In this document: one piece after another, positions 8,963 to 16,823 of the stretch
Layout of the letters: each line of letters begins with the position of its first letter
How positions within the stretch are numbered: the first letter of the stretch is position 1
Source of the DNA: Aureibacillus halotolerans
Lineage (GTDB): Bacteria > Bacillota > Bacilli > Bacillales > DSM-28697
Direction of reading: 5' to 3'
Assembly (NCBI RefSeq): GCF_004363045.1
Contig: NZ_SNYJ01000002.1
Location: 62,001 to 126,000, forward strand
DNA length: 64,000 nt
Notes under the pieces: model-generated
Database searches by the model: none
What the model was told of the DNA's origin: nothing
The model's input: only the letters and a program-made list of their open reading frames with translations
Translations under genes and position numbers: made by a program

Positions 8963-9895
8963 GTGAAAGCATCTTGGCATGTCTACATCATTGTATTGGC
9001 GGCAACGTTATTTTGGGGCTTTAATGTCCCTGTGCTAAAAATCGTTGTCAGCTCGTTCGCCCCTTTGCCCATTAACGCACTCAGAATATTTGTAGCAGGG
9101 CTTATGCTCCTTGCGCTCTGTTTTTTTAGTGGGCAGCTGAGGCGCTTAAAGAAAAGTGAAGTGTTGTCTATTGTTGGAGCAGGTGTTGTCGGGATTATGG
9201 GTCACCACTTTTTTCTTGCTCTCGGATTGGCAAGCACAACAGGCATGAATAGTGGTCTGATTTTAGGACTTGTCCCTTTAGCAACGGCGTTAAGTGCGGC
9301 ATTACTCTTGCGACAGACCTTCAATTTCATTCGTATTTTCGGAGTGTTGCTCGGTTTTTTCGGTGTCACAGCTGTGATTTTGTTTGGCAATGGTCATTTT
9401 ACAGGACTCGTTCAAGGCGATATCTATATCCTGTTTGCGGTATTTGCGCAAGCCGTTGGTTTTATTTTCGTTTTTAAGGCTAGCAAGACGGTAGCGCCGC
9501 TCCTGCTTACAGCGTATTCCATTCTCATTGGTTCATTGGCGTTGCTATTGATTGCATTTGTAACCGAGCCGAGTGGATTTGCGACAATGACAACGGGAAC
9601 GCCTGTCGAATGGGCGTGTTTTTTCTTGTCATCCATCTTTGCAACCGCACTAGGGCAATACATGTACAATCAGGCGATCCCGAAACTTGGCGCAGCGGAG
9701 ACAGCGATTTTTACAAATTTCACACCATTTTTCGCACTGATCGGCTCCTGGCTGATTTTAGACGAGGCTGTCTCTTGGCGTCATTGGATTGGGTTCGTGG
9801 CGATAGTTATAGGCGTGTTTTTAGGTTCAGGCGCGTATGAGCAATGGAGAAAGACGAAGCGAAGCAAAGGAATGGACAAACGTGTAGCTTCATAA
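8963..9895 (+). CDS. EamA/DMT-family transporter
   Basis: A 310-residue integral membrane protein with about ten hydrophobic helices in two EamA repeats, typical of drug/metabolite transporters. Marker segments are LFWGFNVPVLK in the first helix, GLASTTGMNSG in the first repeat and LGQYMYNQAIPKLGAAETAIF in the second. The C-terminus is basic (WRKTKRSKG), as expected for a cytoplasmic tail. GTG at 8963 is preferred over GTG at 8954 because AAAGGAAG sits eight bases upstream of 8963 and would overlap 8954. Likely exports or imports a small metabolite; substrate unknown. It ends 17 bases before the next gene. Confidence 0.85.
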   Translation: MKASWHVYIIVLAATLFWGFNVPVLKIVVSSFAPLPINALRIFVAGLMLLALCFFSGQLRRLKKSEVLSIVGAGVVGIMGHHFFLALGLASTTGMNSGLILGLVPLATALSAALLLRQTFNFIRIFGVLLGFFGVTAVILFGNGHFTGLVQGDIYILFAVFAQAVGFIFVFKASKTVAPLLLTAYSILIGSLALLLIAFVTEPSGFATMTTGTPVEWACFFLSSIFATALGQYMYNQAIPKLGAAETAIFTNFTPFFALIGSWLILDEAVSWRHWIGFVAIVIGVFLGSGAYEQWRKTKRSKGMDKRVAS

Positions 9896-9912
9896 TAAAA
9901 GGAGGGACCGAA

Positions 9913-10647
9913 GTGAAGGTAACGGTATTAGGAAAATGGGGCGCTTACCCAGAAGCAGATGGGGCAACAGCAGGTTATTTATACGAGCAAGATGGCTTTC
10001 ATTTACTTGTGGATTGTGGCAGTGGTGTGCTCGCTCAGTTGCAAAAGTACATTAATGTAAACGACCTTGACGCAGTCGTTTTATCCCATACGCATCAGGA
10101 TCATATGGCGGATATTGGCCCGTTGCATTACGCTAGCTTAATTCAACATAGTTTGGGGCATCGTGATACGGTGCTTCCAGTGTACACAGCACCAGTGGAC
10201 GTTGAGAAAATTTCCAGCATTGCGGACACACCGTGGATGGATGTCATTGAATACAATCCTCAGAGTGAGCTCAACGTAGGTCCGTTTACAATGCTGTTTT
10301 CAGAAACTGAACACCCTGTTCCTTGTCAAGCAATACGACTCTCGGCTGGTGGCACAAACGTCGGTTACACAGCAGATACGTCTTGGCTAGACAAATGGCC
10401 GACATTCTTTAAAGGCGTAGATTTGCTCATTGCAGAGTGCAGCTTTTATGACGGACAAGACAGCAAAGTGGCTGGGCATTTAACAAGCACCGAATGTGGA
10501 CAACTCGCCCGTGAGTGTGAGGCAGGGGAACTTATCCTAACCCACCTGCCTCATTTCGGGGAGCACGATACGTTGCTTGAAGAAGCGAAGGCACAGTTTG
10601 ATGGACGTGTCCTACTTGCACAAACGGGCCAAGTGTGGGAGAAGTAG
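9913..10647 (+). CDS. yhfI: Metallo-beta-lactamase-fold hydrolase, YhfI-like
   Basis: A 244-residue MBL-fold enzyme. The zinc motif SHTHQDHMADIG (HxHxDH) is near residue 61. A later TADTSW carries the bridging Asp, and THLPHFGEHD the final His. It resembles RNase Z and phosphodiesterase-like members, as does B. subtilis YhfI. The GTG start at 9913 has AAAAGGAGGG seven bases upstream; a longer reading would need a start inside the previous gene. Terminator follows directly. In B. subtilis yhfI lies next to lplJ; here lplJ is 20 kb away, with sigM, carbohydrate and ABC-transporter blocks between. The substrate is not deducible. Confidence 0.82.
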   Translation: MKVTVLGKWGAYPEADGATAGYLYEQDGFHLLVDCGSGVLAQLQKYINVNDLDAVVLSHTHQDHMADIGPLHYASLIQHSLGHRDTVLPVYTAPVDVEKISSIADTPWMDVIEYNPQSELNVGPFTMLFSETEHPVPCQAIRLSAGGTNVGYTADTSWLDKWPTFFKGVDLLIAECSFYDGQDSKVAGHLTSTECGQLARECEAGELILTHLPHFGEHDTLLEEAKAQFDGRVLLAQTGQVWEK

Positions 10648-10655
10648 CTTAAATA

Positions 10656-10700
10656 AACACAATCTCGTGAGCGGAGGTTGCTCAAGGAGATTGTGTTTTT
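10656..10700 (+). terminator. Intrinsic terminator after the YhfI-like gene
   Basis: Stem ACACAATCTC/GAGATTGTGT, with a further complementary TTGCTC/GAGC part in the loop, then five T residues. Confidence 0.8.
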
Positions 10701-10726
10701 CGTTATGAGAAGAGTAGTCATCCATG

Positions 10727-11857
10727 TTATTTCCACAAGATAGAATCGTTTACACGCAAATGTTTGACCCACGTCTCTTCCTGAAGCTTTAGGAGTTCCT
10801 TTGTTGGTCCAGTGAGCACAAGACCATAAATCTGAACGCCGTTTTCATTCACGTAGGCGAGGGCATCCTCTGATGAGACGGCGAAATGATTCGTTAGGTT
10901 TTTCACAAGTCGTTGGTTGTTTGCGACAACGCGCAGCATTTCCTTAAAGATGTCAATGCGGACCTCTTCGTCTCCGTAGACTTCAATGCCTCTTGATGAG
11001 CTCGAAGAACCAGTACTCGAAAACCACCCTGTTTTTTCTTCTGTCATCGTCTCACTTTCAGGGGCAGGTAAATAATCTAAAATAAATGGGTCATCTGGAA
11101 ATCCAATGGGTTCACTGCGAGAAAATTCATCGGTCTCACCAACATCGACGGCATACCATTGTGGATAGATGGTCTCCAAGGGCTCTAAGTGTTGAAAGAC
11201 CTCGTCCAGTGACTTTGGTGCTGCCAACGTCACATAAACCTCAGACAAAGTACCTTCTGGCAAACGCTCAAGTGTACCCCAGTCTGATTCGACATTAGAC
11301 ACTGATGGGTCAAAAAATGTATTAATAGGCGCATGCTCTGTTCCATAAAAATCCAGTGAACCAATGCCCCATAAATCAAGTATGTTTTTAATATGAAAGG
11401 TACCGACATCTTCTTCATAGCTGCCAAATGATTTAACGAGCTGGCCGTCTAACGTTGCATTGAAATAAAATCCTGATGAAAAGCCTGAACTATTCATTCG
11501 TATGTTCGGGTATTGTGTTGCAAAAACGGATCTTGTTACATCTCTTTGGACTTCCTTGGAAAAGGCACCATAATAGATGGATGTGAGAATCGCAGACACC
11601 ATAGTGATCAGCATGAACAGAGCAAACGCTGAAAAAGCATTTGAAAGTAAAGCACGCCATTTCCCTTTACGAACCGACTTGCTTAACTTGGCCTCCGATG
11701 AGTTTGATCGTGTTTTGCGTTCCTCTGGCGTTTGATTTTCAATGTGAGATTGATACGCCTCTAGCTTTTCTAATTCGTCTTCAAAGGCTTTTTCTTCCTC
11801 AGGAGATAACTCGCCCCGTTCATAAGCCTGCATCTTTTTTAACCATTCATCCTTCAT
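10727..11857 (-). CDS. yhdL: Anti-sigma factor for SigM, YhdL-like
   Basis: A 376-residue single-span membrane regulator. The cytoplasmic N-terminus opens with MKDEWLKKMQAYERGELSPEE, typical of sigma-factor-regulator N domains. One transmembrane helix lies at about residues 72-95. The extracellular remainder matches the sigma-factor-regulator C-terminal domain pattern. It overlaps sigM by 11 bases, so translation is probably coupled. B. subtilis YhdL (about 358 residues) has this layout and needs YhdK to restrain SigM; no yhdK-like gene follows here. Expression should follow the SigM-type promoter upstream of sigM. Family assignment is strong; SigM partnership rests on gene order. Confidence 0.85.
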   Translation of the reverse strand: MKDEWLKKMQAYERGELSPEEEKAFEDELEKLEAYQSHIENQTPEERKTRSNSSEAKLSKSVRKGKWRALLSNAFSAFALFMLITMVSAILTSIYYGAFSKEVQRDVTRSVFATQYPNIRMNSSGFSSGFYFNATLDGQLVKSFGSYEEDVGTFHIKNILDLWGIGSLDFYGTEHAPINTFFDPSVSNVESDWGTLERLPEGTLSEVYVTLAAPKSLDEVFQHLEPLETIYPQWYAVDVGETDEFSRSEPIGFPDDPFILDYLPAPESETMTEEKTGWFSSTGSSSSSRGIEVYGDEEVRIDIFKEMLRVVANNQRLVKNLTNHFAVSSEDALAYVNENGVQIYGLVLTGPTKELLKLQEETWVKHLRVNDSILWK

Positions 11858-12341
11858 GCTTAGCTCTCCATTTCCTTAGTTTTTGCCTGCCCCGAAACAA
11901 TGCTGTTTTAAATAGAGGTAGGGACATGTCAAGAATTGCTGTGGCTTCCATATAAGAAAGCTCTTGAAAGTCAACAAGCAGCACCGCGTGTCTTTGCTGG
12001 TGGGGCAGCTGTTGAATTTCCTGCCTCAGCTCTTGAATCGTTTCGTTGTGCAAGATTTTTTCCTCCACACTTCTTGCACCAGAAGGGAGCATTGTTTCAT
12101 CATGTAAGTGTTGAACGCGTGATTCTTTTCGTTGCATATCAATAAATGCCCTGTAGGCAACAGTGAGCAACCAAGCTTTAACCCTTTCACCTCGATAAGA
12201 AGGAAGATGGAGATATGCACGAAGGAAAGTTTCTTGGAGAATATCCTCTGCTTGGTGATGGTTTCTCGTCAAAACGAGCAAATAGTGATACACATCCTGG
12301 GCGTAATATGTAAAAATGTCTTCTGTTGTCTGTTTTTCCAT
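11847..12341 (-). CDS. sigM: ECF RNA polymerase sigma factor SigM-like
   Basis: A 164-residue ECF sigma factor. Region 2 reads YAQDVYHYLLVLTRNHHQAE then DILQETFLRAY. Region 4 has LPHQQRHAVLLVDFQELSYMEA, the helix-turn-helix that reads -35 elements. Length fits SigM (163 residues in B. subtilis). The downstream overlapping gene is a YhdL-type anti-sigma factor. A minus-strand TGAAAC-N16-CGTTAT promoter lies 21 bases upstream of the start, the sequence class ECF factors of the SigM/SigW/SigX group use, so the operon is likely autoregulated. Typical regulon in Bacillus: envelope, salt and antibiotic stress. Confidence 0.9.
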   Translation of the reverse strand: MEKQTTEDIFTYYAQDVYHYLLVLTRNHHQAEDILQETFLRAYLHLPSYRGERVKAWLLTVAYRAFIDMQRKESRVQHLHDETMLPSGARSVEEKILHNETIQELRQEIQQLPHQQRHAVLLVDFQELSYMEATAILDMSLPLFKTALFRGRQKLRKWRAKHEG

Positions 12342-12361
12342 AGCATCCTCCCTCCATCATA

Positions 12362-12389
12362 ATAACGGATGAGAACAAAGAAAGTTTCA
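12362..12389 (-). promoter_or_regulatory. ECF (SigM-type) autoregulatory promoter
   Basis: On the minus strand, -35 TGAAAC (12389-12384) and -10 CGTTAT (12367-12362) are separated by 16 bases. This fits the Bacillus extracytoplasmic sigma pattern and lies directly upstream of sigM. Confidence 0.8.
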
Positions 12390-12567
12390 ATCGATTTATT
12401 TTTTTATACGTGCATCTCGTTCGCAATGCAAAGATGATTTCATTCAATGAGAAATTCAATTCACCTGAAATAAAGGCGTTTTTATTGTCGAATTCTGTAG
12501 TAAAAAGTCAAGCGGGTATTTTTTTCATAATAAACACCGAAGTTTTTAAAAAAAGTACGCACAAGCC

Positions 12568-12596
12568 TTGTTTTTTTCCCAAGTATGCGATATGAT
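12568..12596 (+). promoter_or_regulatory. Promoter of the cold-shock gene
   Basis: TTGTTT (12568-12573) and TATGAT (12591-12596) with a 17-base spacer. Transcription from here gives a leader of about 120 bases before the start codon, the long 5' untranslated region common to cold-shock genes. Confidence 0.55.
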
Positions 12597-12721
12597 GAGA
12601 GTGCTTATTTTTGTTCGTTGCTCGACCTGGCAGAACACAATGCGTTTTAGTCTTGATCAGTTTAACGGCAAGGATAGGGTATTACACAGGTGCGCAAAAT
12701 GCGCGCGAGGAGGATTTTAAG

Positions 12722-12922
12722 ATGGTAGAAGGTACAGTAAAATGGTTTAACGCAGAAAAAGGCTTTGGCTTCATCGAAGTTGAAGGTCAAGACGACGTAT
12801 TTGTTCATTATTCTGCAATCACAGGCGAAGGCTTCAAAACGTTGGAAGAAGGACAATCTGTTGCTTTTGAAATCGTTGAAGGCGAACGCGGCAAACAAGC
12901 TGCAAACGTTGAAAAGAACTAA
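12722..12922 (+). CDS. Cold-shock protein (CspA/CspB family)
   Basis: A 66-residue single cold-shock domain. The RNA-binding motifs KGFGFIE (RNP1) and VFVHYSAI (RNP2) are complete, and the opening [14 protein letters not shown] is typical. It binds single-stranded RNA and DNA and melts secondary structure, acting in the cytoplasm during cold adaptation and growth. The start at 12722 follows GAGGAGG by six or seven bases; an apparent upstream extension has no family homology and is the leader. Length equals B. subtilis CspB/CspC/CspD, but which of the three it matches best cannot be decided by eye. A strong terminator follows. Confidence 0.95.
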   Translation: MVEGTVKWFNAEKGFGFIEVEGQDDVFVHYSAITGEGFKTLEEGQSVAFEIVEGERGKQAANVEKN

Positions 12923-12938
12923 GCTACTTCAAATGTCC

Positions 12939-12976
12939 AAAGGCAGCCCGCTCATTAGAGCTGGGCTGCCTTTTTT
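12939..12976 (+). terminator. Terminator after the cold-shock gene
   Basis: Stem AAAGGCAGCCCGCTC paired with GAGCTGGGCTGCCTTT (one bulge) followed by T residues. Confidence 0.9.
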
Positions 12977-13101
12977 GGTTTGCGTTGAATTTAATTTTCG
13001 TATCGTTGATCATCTTAAAAGAGCATTCTATTCTGAATTATAAGAATAAACAATACTCATTAAAGTCATTGTTTTCAAATATTGTTAGTTGGAGGTCTTC
13101 A

Positions 13102-13734
13102 ATGAGCCATATTAGAGGCATTATTTTAGAAGGTTATTCACATGCAGGAAAAACATCTGTGTTGAAAGCTCTGAAGCTACTTCAAGCACAGGATGAATCA
13201 TCCGAAAGAAGTATCGTTGTTCTTAGTGAACATTATTCCCAAGTGTTAAACAATGTTCATGGAGAATTTAACTGTTTAAATCGTGATGAACATCTTCATG
13301 TATTGAAGGACCGGGTTACCATGTTAAAACAGTTAAATGAATGGGCAACATATTTAGGCCCAGATGCATCAAAAGCATCTAGAGGAATATTCTTTATATT
13401 GGAAAGGTTTCATCTGAATCATAGGGTAGCATACCCATTAGTCGCTTCATCTGAAATTGAAAAAATTGAGAATGAATTGCTCCTTCTAGGGGCTCAATGT
13501 GTATTACTAACAGTTTCTTCAGAGAACATAGAACAAAGAATGCAAAGTCGAACACCTCACGAATGGAAGAACAAAACACGAGAAGAAATCAGAAAATCAG
13601 TCGATGAATTTACCCGCACTCAATCAGAACTTCATAAGCAATCTTCTTTATCTATCCTACCAACTATTGAAATAAATACTGATAATAAGGATTGGGCTGC
13701 ATATGCAAACCAATTATTGAATGTATTGAGCTAA
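13102..13734 (+). CDS. P-loop NTPase, kinase-like, function unknown
   Basis: A 210-residue protein with a Walker A motif EGYSHAGKTSVLKAL at about residues 9-23. The following layout (ILERFHLNH near 98, CVLLTVSSENIEQRMQSR near 140) resembles thymidylate-kinase-like nucleotide kinases, where such parts form the substrate site and lid. Assignment stops at kinase-like P-loop protein. The start at 13102 has GGAGG six bases upstream; reading further upstream would run into the AT-rich leader. The gene is more AT-rich than its neighbours and has no operon partner, which may point to recent acquisition. Cytoplasmic; no membrane segment. Confidence 0.65.
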   Translation: MSHIRGIILEGYSHAGKTSVLKALKLLQAQDESSERSIVVLSEHYSQVLNNVHGEFNCLNRDEHLHVLKDRVTMLKQLNEWATYLGPDASKASRGIFFILERFHLNHRVAYPLVASSEIEKIENELLLLGAQCVLLTVSSENIEQRMQSRTPHEWKNKTREEIRKSVDEFTRTQSELHKQSSLSILPTIEINTDNKDWAAYANQLLNVLS

Positions 13735-14116
13735 CATCACTCTATGTAGATATCATGGAGCAATGACTCTTCGCAGATGATTTTTCCTTTTCCTCTCATT
13801 GATGAATGAAGTGGTTTCGAAGTGTATAAATGTGGCGTCCATCGGGAGAATATAGCAGATGATACCCTGTTCATTGTTCGCATCAAGTCTCTAAATTGGA
13901 GCAGGCAGTTGGTTAGATAATATAATTAAGTATTTGTAAAGACTTCCAATATGTGTTGTCTCATTTGAAAGGTTAAGCTATCTTAAATTAGGTAAGCTAT
14001 TCTCCTGTCTAAATCTCTACCCTTTGTATTGCGTGGCGGACTTGGTTCGAGTGCATTTCTTCTTTAAACTAAAATTACATAATAAACAAATATGATTACT
14101 AAAAGGAGAACTGAAA
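13735..14116. other. Gene-free interval
   Basis: About 380 AT-rich bases. I see no convincing gene, RNA, terminator or operator here, apart from the AAAAGGAG ribosome site of the next gene. Confidence 0.5.
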
Positions 14117-14671
14117 ATGTTTGCTGGACATTTTGGGATCGCTGCTGCTGCTAAAGCAAAAGCGCCGATGCTCCCTCTTTGGGTACTATTGGTTGCTACA
14201 CAACTTATTGATATTATCTTTTTTCTTTTCTATGCTCTAGGTCTAGAATGGATGGAGACTACTGGATACGGTGGTGCGACCATTCATGCGTTCTATTCTC
14301 ACTCGTTGATAGTGGCGCTTTTAGTTTCGTGGATTGCCGTGTTGATTGGGTCTAAAAAATGGGGAAGGGGAAATGGCTGGGTGCTAGGGGCGGTTGTATT
14401 TAGCCACTGGCTTTTAGATCTGCTAGTTCATCGACCTGATTTACCTCTGTTGCCTGGAAACATTGGGAATATGCCTTTGCTCGGATTTGGCCTCTGGAAC
14501 ATGCCAGTGATTAGCCTATGTGTGGAGGCACTTTTACTTTTAGGCGGTTGGTTCCTATATACACGTTACGTTTGGCGGGATGACAGTCGTTCAACACGTT
14601 TAAAGAGAGTGATGAAATCGACATGTATGGGTATATTCTTCGTGTGTATGTTGTTGATGGATACACTGTAG
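14117..14671 (+). CDS. Polytopic membrane protein, YdjM/metal-dependent hydrolase-like
   Basis: A 184-residue membrane protein with about five hydrophobic segments. Histidines sit at the membrane edges: AGHFGIAAA at the start, FYSHSLIV in the middle and SHWLLDLLVHRPDLPL later. This spacing recalls the membrane-bound metal-dependent hydrolase family (YdjM-like), where they are proposed metal ligands; enzyme activity is unproven there. ATG at 14117 follows AAAAGGAG by eight bases. A terminator-like hairpin lies about 160 bases downstream. No neighbour suggests a pathway. Confidence 0.65.
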   Translation: MFAGHFGIAAAAKAKAPMLPLWVLLVATQLIDIIFFLFYALGLEWMETTGYGGATIHAFYSHSLIVALLVSWIAVLIGSKKWGRGNGWVLGAVVFSHWLLDLLVHRPDLPLLPGNIGNMPLLGFGLWNMPVISLCVEALLLLGGWFLYTRYVWRDDSRSTRLKRVMKSTCMGIFFVCMLLMDTL

Positions 14672-14828
14672 GCAGAATTCATCTCATAATAAGTCTGCGT
14701 AAAGAAGATTATCCAATGTTCTACAAAGCCGATAACTCACTTACTTTGAAATTATTTGATTCTATTGTAAAGGATGTATTTAACAATTCCAATCCAAAGT
14801 AACGTGAGCGGCTGCTTACTAACAAAAT

Positions 14829-14869
14829 GGCTGGACGGAAACGCTTATGTTTCTCGTCCAACCTTTTTT
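14829..14869 (+). terminator. Terminator-like hairpin
   Basis: GGCTGGACG-GAAAC pairs with GTTTC-CGTCCAACC (one bulged T, wobble pair) and is followed by six T residues on the plus strand. Confidence 0.7.
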
Positions 14870-14904
14870 ATTTTTGGACTTATTGGACAGCCCGCATGTA
14901 CGAC

Positions 14905-15060
14905 TTACTCTGCATTTTTGGAGTCAAACGGACTTAATAGCGTGCGAATCTCTTGCATCTGCCTTTCACTCAAGGGACCAAATTTAATCGCCGATACGGT
15001 TTCGTTTAGTTGGGCCACCGATTTCAAGCCCGGGATCGTTGCTGATGAGAAATGAGGCAA
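14905..15060 (-). pseudogene. C-terminal remnant of an aldo/keto reductase
   Basis: On the minus strand the frame ending at 14905 encodes about 50 residues resembling the end of aldo/keto reductases: SSATIPGLKSVAQLNETVSA and then LSERQMQEIRTLL. In intact enzymes this IPG-x-KS-x-x-Q-L segment binds the NADPH phosphate. The upstream 250 residues, including the catalytic Tyr, are absent, and the frame runs instead into the Zur promoter region. No start with a ribosome site is present. It is read as a decayed gene cut off when the zagA operon and its promoter came to lie beside it. Confidence 0.6.
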
Positions 15061-15074
15061 AAATAAAAAGAACC

Positions 15075-15103
15075 TTGCGGAAATAAATACAAGCACGTAT
15101 AAT
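15075..15103 (+). promoter_or_regulatory. Sigma-A promoter of zagA-rpsN
   Basis: TTGCGG (15075-15080) and TATAAT (15098-15103) with a 17-base spacer. The Zur box begins eight bases after the -10, so it covers the expected start point. Confidence 0.75.
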
Positions 15104-15110
15104 ACATTAT

Positions 15111-15131
15111 AAATCGTAATTATTACGATTT
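15111..15131 (+). promoter_or_regulatory. Zur operator
   Basis: Perfect inverted repeat with 10-base arms AAATCGTAAT and ATTACGATTT around one central T. It equals the B. subtilis Zur consensus as I remember it and overlaps the transcription start region of zagA. Confidence 0.95.
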
Positions 15132-15148
15132 GAAGAAAGGAGTCCAAT

Positions 15149-16351
15149 ATGACCATTCCAGTAACTGTATTAAGTGGCTATTTAGGAGCAGGCAAAACGA
15201 CGGTGTTAAATACTATTTTATCACAGCGCCATGGGAAGAAATTAGCTGTGATCGTGAACGATATGAGTGAAGTAAACGTCGATGCCGGACTTGTTGAAAA
15301 AGGTGGCTTCTCACGTACAGAAGAAAAGCTAGTGGAGTTATCCAATGGTTGCATCTGTTGTACGCTAAGGGAAGATTTGTTAATCGAAGTGGAACGGATT
15401 GCGAAGGCTGGTGGCATTGAGGGCATTGTCATTGAATCATCGGGGATTTCAGAGCCCATTCCTGTCGCACAAACATTTTCCTATATTGACGAAGAAACGG
15501 GAATTGATTTAACGACATTTTGTCATTTGGATACGATGGTCACGGTCGTTGATGCCTTCCGTTTTTGGAACGATTTCCAATCAGGTGAATCCTTGCTTGA
15601 TCGGAAACAGCAAGTGGGTGAAGGCGACGAGCGTGAAATCAGCGATCTTCTCATTGATCAAATTGAATTTTGCGATGTGATGATTGTCAATAAAGCAGAT
15701 CTCGTGAGCAAAAAACAACTCGGCTCTTTGATTGGAGTCTTGCAAAGGCTCCAGCCAGAAGCCAAAGTCATTGTCACCTCTCATGGAAAGGTGAATATCG
15801 ATCACATCATCGGTACAAAACTTTTTGATTTTGAGAAAGCAAGCAGCGCAGCAGGATGGCTTCAGGAGCTCAATGATGGACATGCCAATCATACCCCTGA
15901 AACAGAGGAGTATGGGATCTCTTCTTTTGTTTACGAAAGGCGACATCCCTTTCATACAGGACGCTTGCACAATTTTTTAGACAATCATTTCCCTGAGACA
16001 ATTGTTCGCTCAAAAGGCATTGTTTGGTGTGCCACGCACAACAACATCGCGATGCTTCTTTCACAAGCTGGTCAATCGACCACGATGGAGCCGATATCGT
16101 ATTGGGTTGGTTCGCTTCCAAAAAAAGAGCAAATGCAACTCTTAGAAGAAAACCCAGAGATGAAAGCAGACTGGGATGAAACGCATGGTGATCGTCACAC
16201 GAAGCTCGTGCTCATCGGGATCAACTACGACAAAGAAGCGGTAATCAATGCGCTTGATGAATGCTTGCTGACAGTCGAAGAGTATGCTGGTGAATGGTCA
16301 GTATTAGAAAATCCATTTCCAATTCTTGAGGAGGTTCATCAACATGGCTAA
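15149..16351 (+). CDS. zagA: Zinc-responsive COG0523 GTPase ZagA (YciC-like)
   Basis: A 400-residue G3E-family P-loop GTPase. Walker [13 protein letters not shown] is at residues 10-21, the family metal motif [12 protein letters not shown] (CxCC) near 67-78, and the guanine-specificity motif NKAD near 181. The C-terminal CobW domain is present, and an HANH/GDRH segment is His-rich. COG0523 proteins act as metal-trafficking chaperones; in B. subtilis ZagA delivers zinc to folate synthesis under zinc limitation. ATG at 15149 lies ten bases after GAAAGGAG. The perfect Zur box upstream gives the regulation. It overlaps rpsN by eight bases, so both are induced together when zinc is low. Confidence 0.93.
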   Translation: MTIPVTVLSGYLGAGKTTVLNTILSQRHGKKLAVIVNDMSEVNVDAGLVEKGGFSRTEEKLVELSNGCICCTLREDLLIEVERIAKAGGIEGIVIESSGISEPIPVAQTFSYIDEETGIDLTTFCHLDTMVTVVDAFRFWNDFQSGESLLDRKQQVGEGDEREISDLLIDQIEFCDVMIVNKADLVSKKQLGSLIGVLQRLQPEAKVIVTSHGKVNIDHIIGTKLFDFEKASSAAGWLQELNDGHANHTPETEEYGISSFVYERRHPFHTGRLHNFLDNHFPETIVRSKGIVWCATHNNIAMLLSQAGQSTTMEPISYWVGSLPKKEQMQLLEENPEMKADWDETHGDRHTKLVLIGINYDKEAVINALDECLLTVEEYAGEWSVLENPFPILEEVHQHG

Positions 16352-16613
16352 AAAATCAAAAATCGTTAAGCAACAAAAGCGAGCAGAACTGGTTGCGAAG
16401 TATGCAGATATTAGAAAGGAATTGATAGAAAAAGGAGACTATGAAGCTCTTCGAAATTTGCCGCGTGATTCATCACCTACGCGATCAAATAATCGTTGCC
16501 CGTTAACAGGCCGCCCCCGTGGATACATGCGAAAGTTTAATATGAGCCGTATCCGCTTTCGTGAGCTAGCTCATAAAGGACAGCTTCCTGGGGTGAAGAA
16601 AGCAAGCTGGTAG
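16344..16613 (+). CDS. rpsN: Zinc-independent ribosomal protein S14 (alternative)
   Basis: An 89-residue uS14 protein. It has the conserved [16 protein letters not shown] and [17 protein letters not shown] segments but only one Cys, so it lacks the four-Cys zinc site of the housekeeping S14. It is the C-minus paralogue that replaces zinc-containing S14 during zinc starvation (RpsNB in B. subtilis). The start at 16344 follows GAGGAGG and overlaps the end of zagA; a longer in-frame start lies inside zagA and is rejected. Co-transcription with zagA from a Zur promoter matches the expected zinc-sparing role. The terminator is at 16660-16698. Confidence 0.93.
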   Translation: MAKKSKIVKQQKRAELVAKYADIRKELIEKGDYEALRNLPRDSSPTRSNNRCPLTGRPRGYMRKFNMSRIRFRELAHKGQLPGVKKASW

Positions 16614-16659
16614 GATGAATTGGATAGTACCTCTGTAGTTTAGTTTTGTCTGCACTCTG

Positions 16660-16698
16660 AATCGCGCTCATCGACTTTGTCGGGGGCGTGATTTTTTT
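16660..16698 (+). terminator. Terminator of zagA-rpsN
   Basis: AATCGCGCTC pairs with GGGCGTGATT (two G-U pairs), followed by seven T residues. Confidence 0.75.
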
Positions 16699-16777
16699 GT
16701 CATTGATGCGTCTTGCATAATGTTATGAAAATAAAAAGCGCATCTTTTCCGAACAATTACAATATAATATTTGTATT

Positions 16778-16801
16778 AATGCTATAATTGTTTATAGCAT
16801 T
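16778..16801 (+). promoter_or_regulatory. Perfect palindrome upstream of the regulator gene
   Basis: Ten-base arms AATGCTATAA and TTATAGCATT around TTGT, 22 bases before the regulator start. It includes a TATAAT. It may be an operator for the GntR-type regulator itself; that is inference from position only. Confidence 0.45.
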
Positions 16802-16823
16802 TTAACTAGAAAGAGGTTTTATC

